Assembly: GCA_902543485.1 (NCBI GenBank)
Contig: CACBYP010000002.1
Coordinates: 1 to 64,000, forward strand
Origin: an uncultured Pelagibacteraceae bacterium
GTDB lineage: Bacteria; Pseudomonadota; Alphaproteobacteria; Pelagibacterales; Pelagibacteraceae
DNA: 64,000 nucleotides
Direction of reading: 5' to 3'
The notes beneath the pieces are model-generated. The model was not told where the DNA came from. It made no database searches and was given only the letters and a program-made list of their open reading frames with translations. The position numbers and the translations under genes were made by a program. Shown one piece after another: positions 61,901 to 64,000 of the stretch; within the stretch, counting starts at the first letter, position 1, and every line of letters begins with the position of its first letter.

Positions 61901-62553
61901 CAGTAATTTTTTTTTCTAAAATATAAATATATTAAAAAAATGGAAACAGCTAATGAAAACCATGTAAGAGCATACTTTAAGTGGTTGTTTGAAATATTGG
62001 CTCCAATTTGTTTTGACTGAGGATAAATTCCTTCCTGTTTGCTAATATTGTTGATAATGAATGGAGAAAATTCTTTACCTGTATAGGTCAATAAATCTTC
62101 ATCTTTAAGCGTGAACCAATAATTCTTATTTACGTCATTATCTGGCTTGAAATAATTAAATTTGCTTTTTAATTTTAAAACTCCCTCAAATTTACTTTCA
62201 TTTGAAAGATACTTTTTAGATTTAAAATCTCTTGGAACCCAACCCCGATTTATTAAATAGCTTTTATTGTTAATACTAACTGGATTTACAATGTCAAATC
62301 CTGGCTCTCCTTTTTCATTTAAGGAATATAAATAAATTATTTTTGAATTATCTAATATTCCTTCAAATTTGATTTTTTTAAAGTTAATTGGATTACTTCC
62401 ATTAAATTCTACTGGATCACTTTTTAAAGATTGGTCAATTGAATTTATTAAATCAAGCTTCCAGTTTAGTCTTATAATTTGCCAGGTACCTAATGACAAA
62501 AAAACTAAAATAAAAAAGTATACAAAGATTGAAAAAGATAGCTTATTTTTCAA
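61900..62553 (-). CDS. SURF1-family cytochrome oxidase assembly protein
   Basis: SURF1 proteins help insert haem into cytochrome oxidase subunit I. The 217-residue protein has the expected two membrane helices, near residues 8-26 (SIFVYFFILVFLSLGTWQ) and near the C terminus (LTWFSLAVSIFLIYLYFRKK), with the periplasmic domain motifs LGTWQIIRLNWK, LINRGWVPRDFK and HLKYALTWFSLA. It lies 6 bp downstream of ctaE. All oxidase assembly genes here are on one strand. Confidence 0.92.
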   Translation of the reverse strand: MKNKLSFSIFVYFFILVFLSLGTWQIIRLNWKLDLINSIDQSLKSDPVEFNGSNPINFKKIKFEGILDNSKIIYLYSLNEKGEPGFDIVNPVSINNKSYLINRGWVPRDFKSKKYLSNESKFEGVLKLKSKFNYFKPDNDVNKNYWFTLKDEDLLTYTGKEFSPFIINNISKQEGIYPQSKQIGANISNNHLKYALTWFSLAVSIFLIYLYFRKKNY

Positions 62554-62559
62554 GAACTA

Positions 62560-63351
62560 TTAACTTCCCCAAATGTAAATAGCTGCAAATAAGAACAACC
62601 AGACAACGTCAACAAAGTGCCAGTACCAAGCAGCAGCCTCGAAACCAAAGTGATGTTCTTTAGTAAAATGTCCTAATTTACCTCTCCATAAGCAAACCGC
62701 TAAGAAAATAGTCCCAACTAAAACGTGGAAACCATGAAACCCTGTGGCCATATAGAATGTAGCTCCATAAATGTGACCTGAAAAACTAAATGTAGCGTGT
62801 TGGTATTCGTATATTTGCAATAACGTAAAAAATGCTCCTAAAATTACTGTACAGATTAGACCATTTATAAATCCTTTTCTATCATCCTCTAATAAAGAAT
62901 GGTGTGCCCAAGTTACTGTTGTACCAGATAAAAGTAGGACAAGAGTATTTATAAGTGGGATGTCCCATGGATCAAAAGTTTCAATATCTTTTGGTGGCCA
63001 TACATTTCCCATGAATTCATTAGGAAACAAACTTGCATCAAAGTATGCCCAAAACCATGCAACAAAAAACATTACCTCAGAAGCAATAAATAATGTCATT
63101 CCATATCTGTGATGAATTTGAACAACAGGTGTATGATGACCTTTGTGCTCAGCTTCGATTACAACATCTCTAAACCACATAAATGCGCAATAAATTATAA
63201 GTAAAAAACCTAAAACCATCGCCCACATAACTTTACTATGAAAATAATAAACAGATCCAACAGCCGTAACTAGTGTTGCTATAGATGTAGCCAATGGCCA
63301 AGGACTAGGGTCAACTAAATGATAATCATGTTTTTGACCAGATGCAGACAT
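62560..63351 (-). CDS. ctaE: Cytochrome c oxidase subunit III
   Basis: Subunit III supports proton uptake and stability of the aa3-type oxidase. The 263-residue protein has seven membrane helices and the motifs HDYHLVDPSPWPLATS, FRDVVIEAEHKGHHTP, GMTLFIASEVMFFVAWFWAY with the conserved Glu, TVTWAHHSLL, TGFHGFHVLVGTIFL and AAWYWHFVDVVWLFLFAAIY. It follows ctaG by 5 bp. Subunits I and II are beyond the window end. Confidence 0.97.
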   Translation of the reverse strand: MSASGQKHDYHLVDPSPWPLATSIATLVTAVGSVYYFHSKVMWAMVLGFLLIIYCAFMWFRDVVIEAEHKGHHTPVVQIHHRYGMTLFIASEVMFFVAWFWAYFDASLFPNEFMGNVWPPKDIETFDPWDIPLINTLVLLLSGTTVTWAHHSLLEDDRKGFINGLICTVILGAFFTLLQIYEYQHATFSFSGHIYGATFYMATGFHGFHVLVGTIFLAVCLWRGKLGHFTKEHHFGFEAAAWYWHFVDVVWLFLFAAIYIWGS

Positions 63352-63356
63352 TTATT

Positions 63357-63905
63357 TTAACTCTCTTTTTTTTCGTTTTTATAATATTCAGATGAGAAAA
63401 AAGTATATGACATAGTAACATCTTCAACTCTAGATGTTTTTGGATCATTTACTAATTCTGGATCTAAGTAGAATACTAGGGTGTAACTTGCCTTTTCCCC
63501 AGGATCTAGTGTTTGTTTTTCAAAGCAAAAACAGCCTAATTTATTAAAATATGCTCCAAATGATGATGGAGAAACATTATATGTAGCAACAGCAGATGAA
63601 ATTTCATCTCCTGTGTTTTCCACTTCAAATTTAATTCTGTATACCTTGCCAGGCTGAACATCCATAGTTTTTTGATCAACATCAAAATTCCAATCAAGAG
63701 CACTGTTAACGTTGGTATCTAACCTTACATTTATTTTTTTATCTAAAACTATATTAGGAGCCTCTTTCGATATTTGTGTAGTTCCACCAAAGCCAGTTAC
63801 TCTACAAAATAAATCATACAAAGGCACAGCTGCAAAAGATAATCCCAACATAAAGACAAAAATTCCTGCTAGAATTAGTGGAGTTAAAGTATTTTTTTTA
63901 ATCAT
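63357..63905 (-). CDS. ctaG: Cytochrome c oxidase assembly protein CtaG/Cox11
   Basis: CtaG delivers copper to the CuB site of subunit I. The 182-residue protein has one N-terminal membrane anchor (ILAGIFVFMLGLSFAAVPL), YDLFCRVTGFGGTTQ with a conserved Cys, and the copper motif CFCFEKQTL followed by YFLDPELVNDP-like FYLDPELVNDP. Length is typical. It is 5 bp upstream of ctaE. Its ATG overlaps the stop of a small upstream gene by 4 nt. Confidence 0.95.
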   Translation of the reverse strand: MIKKNTLTPLILAGIFVFMLGLSFAAVPLYDLFCRVTGFGGTTQISKEAPNIVLDKKINVRLDTNVNSALDWNFDVDQKTMDVQPGKVYRIKFEVENTGDEISSAVATYNVSPSSFGAYFNKLGCFCFEKQTLDPGEKASYTLVFYLDPELVNDPKTSRVEDVTMSYTFFSSEYYKNEKKES

Positions 63906-64000
63906 AAAGGTCTTTCAAATACTCCAATATTAAATAGTGTGAAAATGAATAAGAAAACTATAAATGCAACCAAACCAACTGCTGTCCATAAATTTTTCTT
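63902..64000 (-). CDS. Small membrane protein upstream of ctaG (5' part outside the window)
   Basis: Thirty-two residues are visible, translated by hand: KKNLWTAVGLVAFIVFLFIF, then TLFNIGVFERPL and a stop. That is one hydrophobic helix and a short tail. It overlaps the ctaG start as ATGA, so it is very probably a real gene read with the oxidase assembly set. Alphaproteobacteria often have a tiny single-helix protein between the haem O synthase gene (ctaB) and ctaG; this matches that position. Confidence 0.65.
   Translation of the reverse strand, partial: KKNLWTAVGLVAFIVFLFIFTLFNIGVFERPL

Noticed and set aside
1..64000. CRISPR arrays, insertion sequences, prophage genes, restriction systems, toxin-antitoxin pairs
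   Set aside because: I found no regularly spaced repeats, transposase or integrase motifs, or defence proteins. The only DNA methyltransferase is the solitary CcrM type.

Overview
The window is a densely packed, AT-rich (by eye about 30% G+C) stretch of an alphaproteobacterial chromosome, most likely from SAR11 (Pelagibacterales). This is inferred from the extreme AT bias, gene overlaps of 1-30 nt, no intergenic gap above about 160 bp, alphaproteobacterial gene orders (mutY-DUF721-DsbA-smc, ispH-thrB-rnhA, ctaG-ctaE-SURF1-thrC, a split atp F0 operon with b and b'), CcrM, and a retinal-synthesis cluster typical of proteorhodopsin-bearing marine bacteria. I see no insertion sequence, prophage, CRISPR array, toxin-antitoxin pair or other clear accessory island. 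It is a core-genome window, and its interesting points are unusual forms of ordinary parts.

Layout. 1-5.2 kb: a cut-off AmpD-type amidase, MlaA and MlaC (outer-membrane lipid transport), a CIA30-domain protein with a small membrane protein, tRNA-CAT, a GT87-like membrane protein and an unnamed membrane protein. 5.2-9.4 kb (minus strand): yqeY-dnaG-rpoD followed at 1 nt by a tRNA-Val(GAC) with an abnormal D-loop and T-loop. 9.5-13.9 kb: carAB. 13.9-19.1 kb: a 2OG-Fe(II) oxygenase coupled to an ELM1/DUF1022 protein, then trxB, a reductase/epimerase, psiE and an aspartate aminotransferase. 19.1-24.9 kb: an overlapping uvrB-pteridine reductase-folB-uvrC-pgsA operon. 24.9-28.4 kb: ilvE divergent from a MarR/OmpR-type regulator/sensor kinase operon, then ubiK. 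28.5-34.4 kb: lgt, midA, pgeF, prs, rplY, pth, ychF. 34.4-37 kb: the cytochrome bc1 operon petABC. 37-42.7 kb: trmL, hemF, greA, a CCA-adding enzyme directly behind tRNA-Gln, ispE and a TPR protein. 42.7-51 kb: a uracil-DNA glycosylase, rnhB, ccrM, an FAD monooxygenase, mutY, DUF721, a DsbA-like protein and smc. 51-58.5 kb: the ATP synthase F0 genes (atpI, B, E, F', F) followed by crtI-crtB-crtY-blh and ispH. 58.5-64 kb: thrB, rnhA, a GC-rich convergent spacer, peroxiredoxin, thrC, SURF1, ctaE, ctaG and a cut-off small membrane protein.

How the genes work together. Respiration is heavily represented: bc1 complex, cytochrome oxidase subunit III with assembly factors CtaG and SURF1, UbiK, a MidA homologue and F0. 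Isoprenoid supply (ispE, ispH) and the carotenoid/retinal genes sit beside F0, which fits light-driven proton pumping by a rhodopsin encoded elsewhere. Neither a rhodopsin nor a GGPP synthase is in the window. DNA repair and chromosome maintenance form a second theme (uvrB, uvrC, mutY, uracil glycosylase, rnhA, rnhB, smc, ccrM, dnaG).

Most notable: an SMC protein of only 857 residues without a recognisable hinge; a tRNA-Val whose D-loop/T-loop contacts are changed at matching positions; a ccrM promoter that carries two GANTC sites as a perfect inverted repeat; and a GC-rich candidate structured RNA between rnhA and the peroxiredoxin gene.
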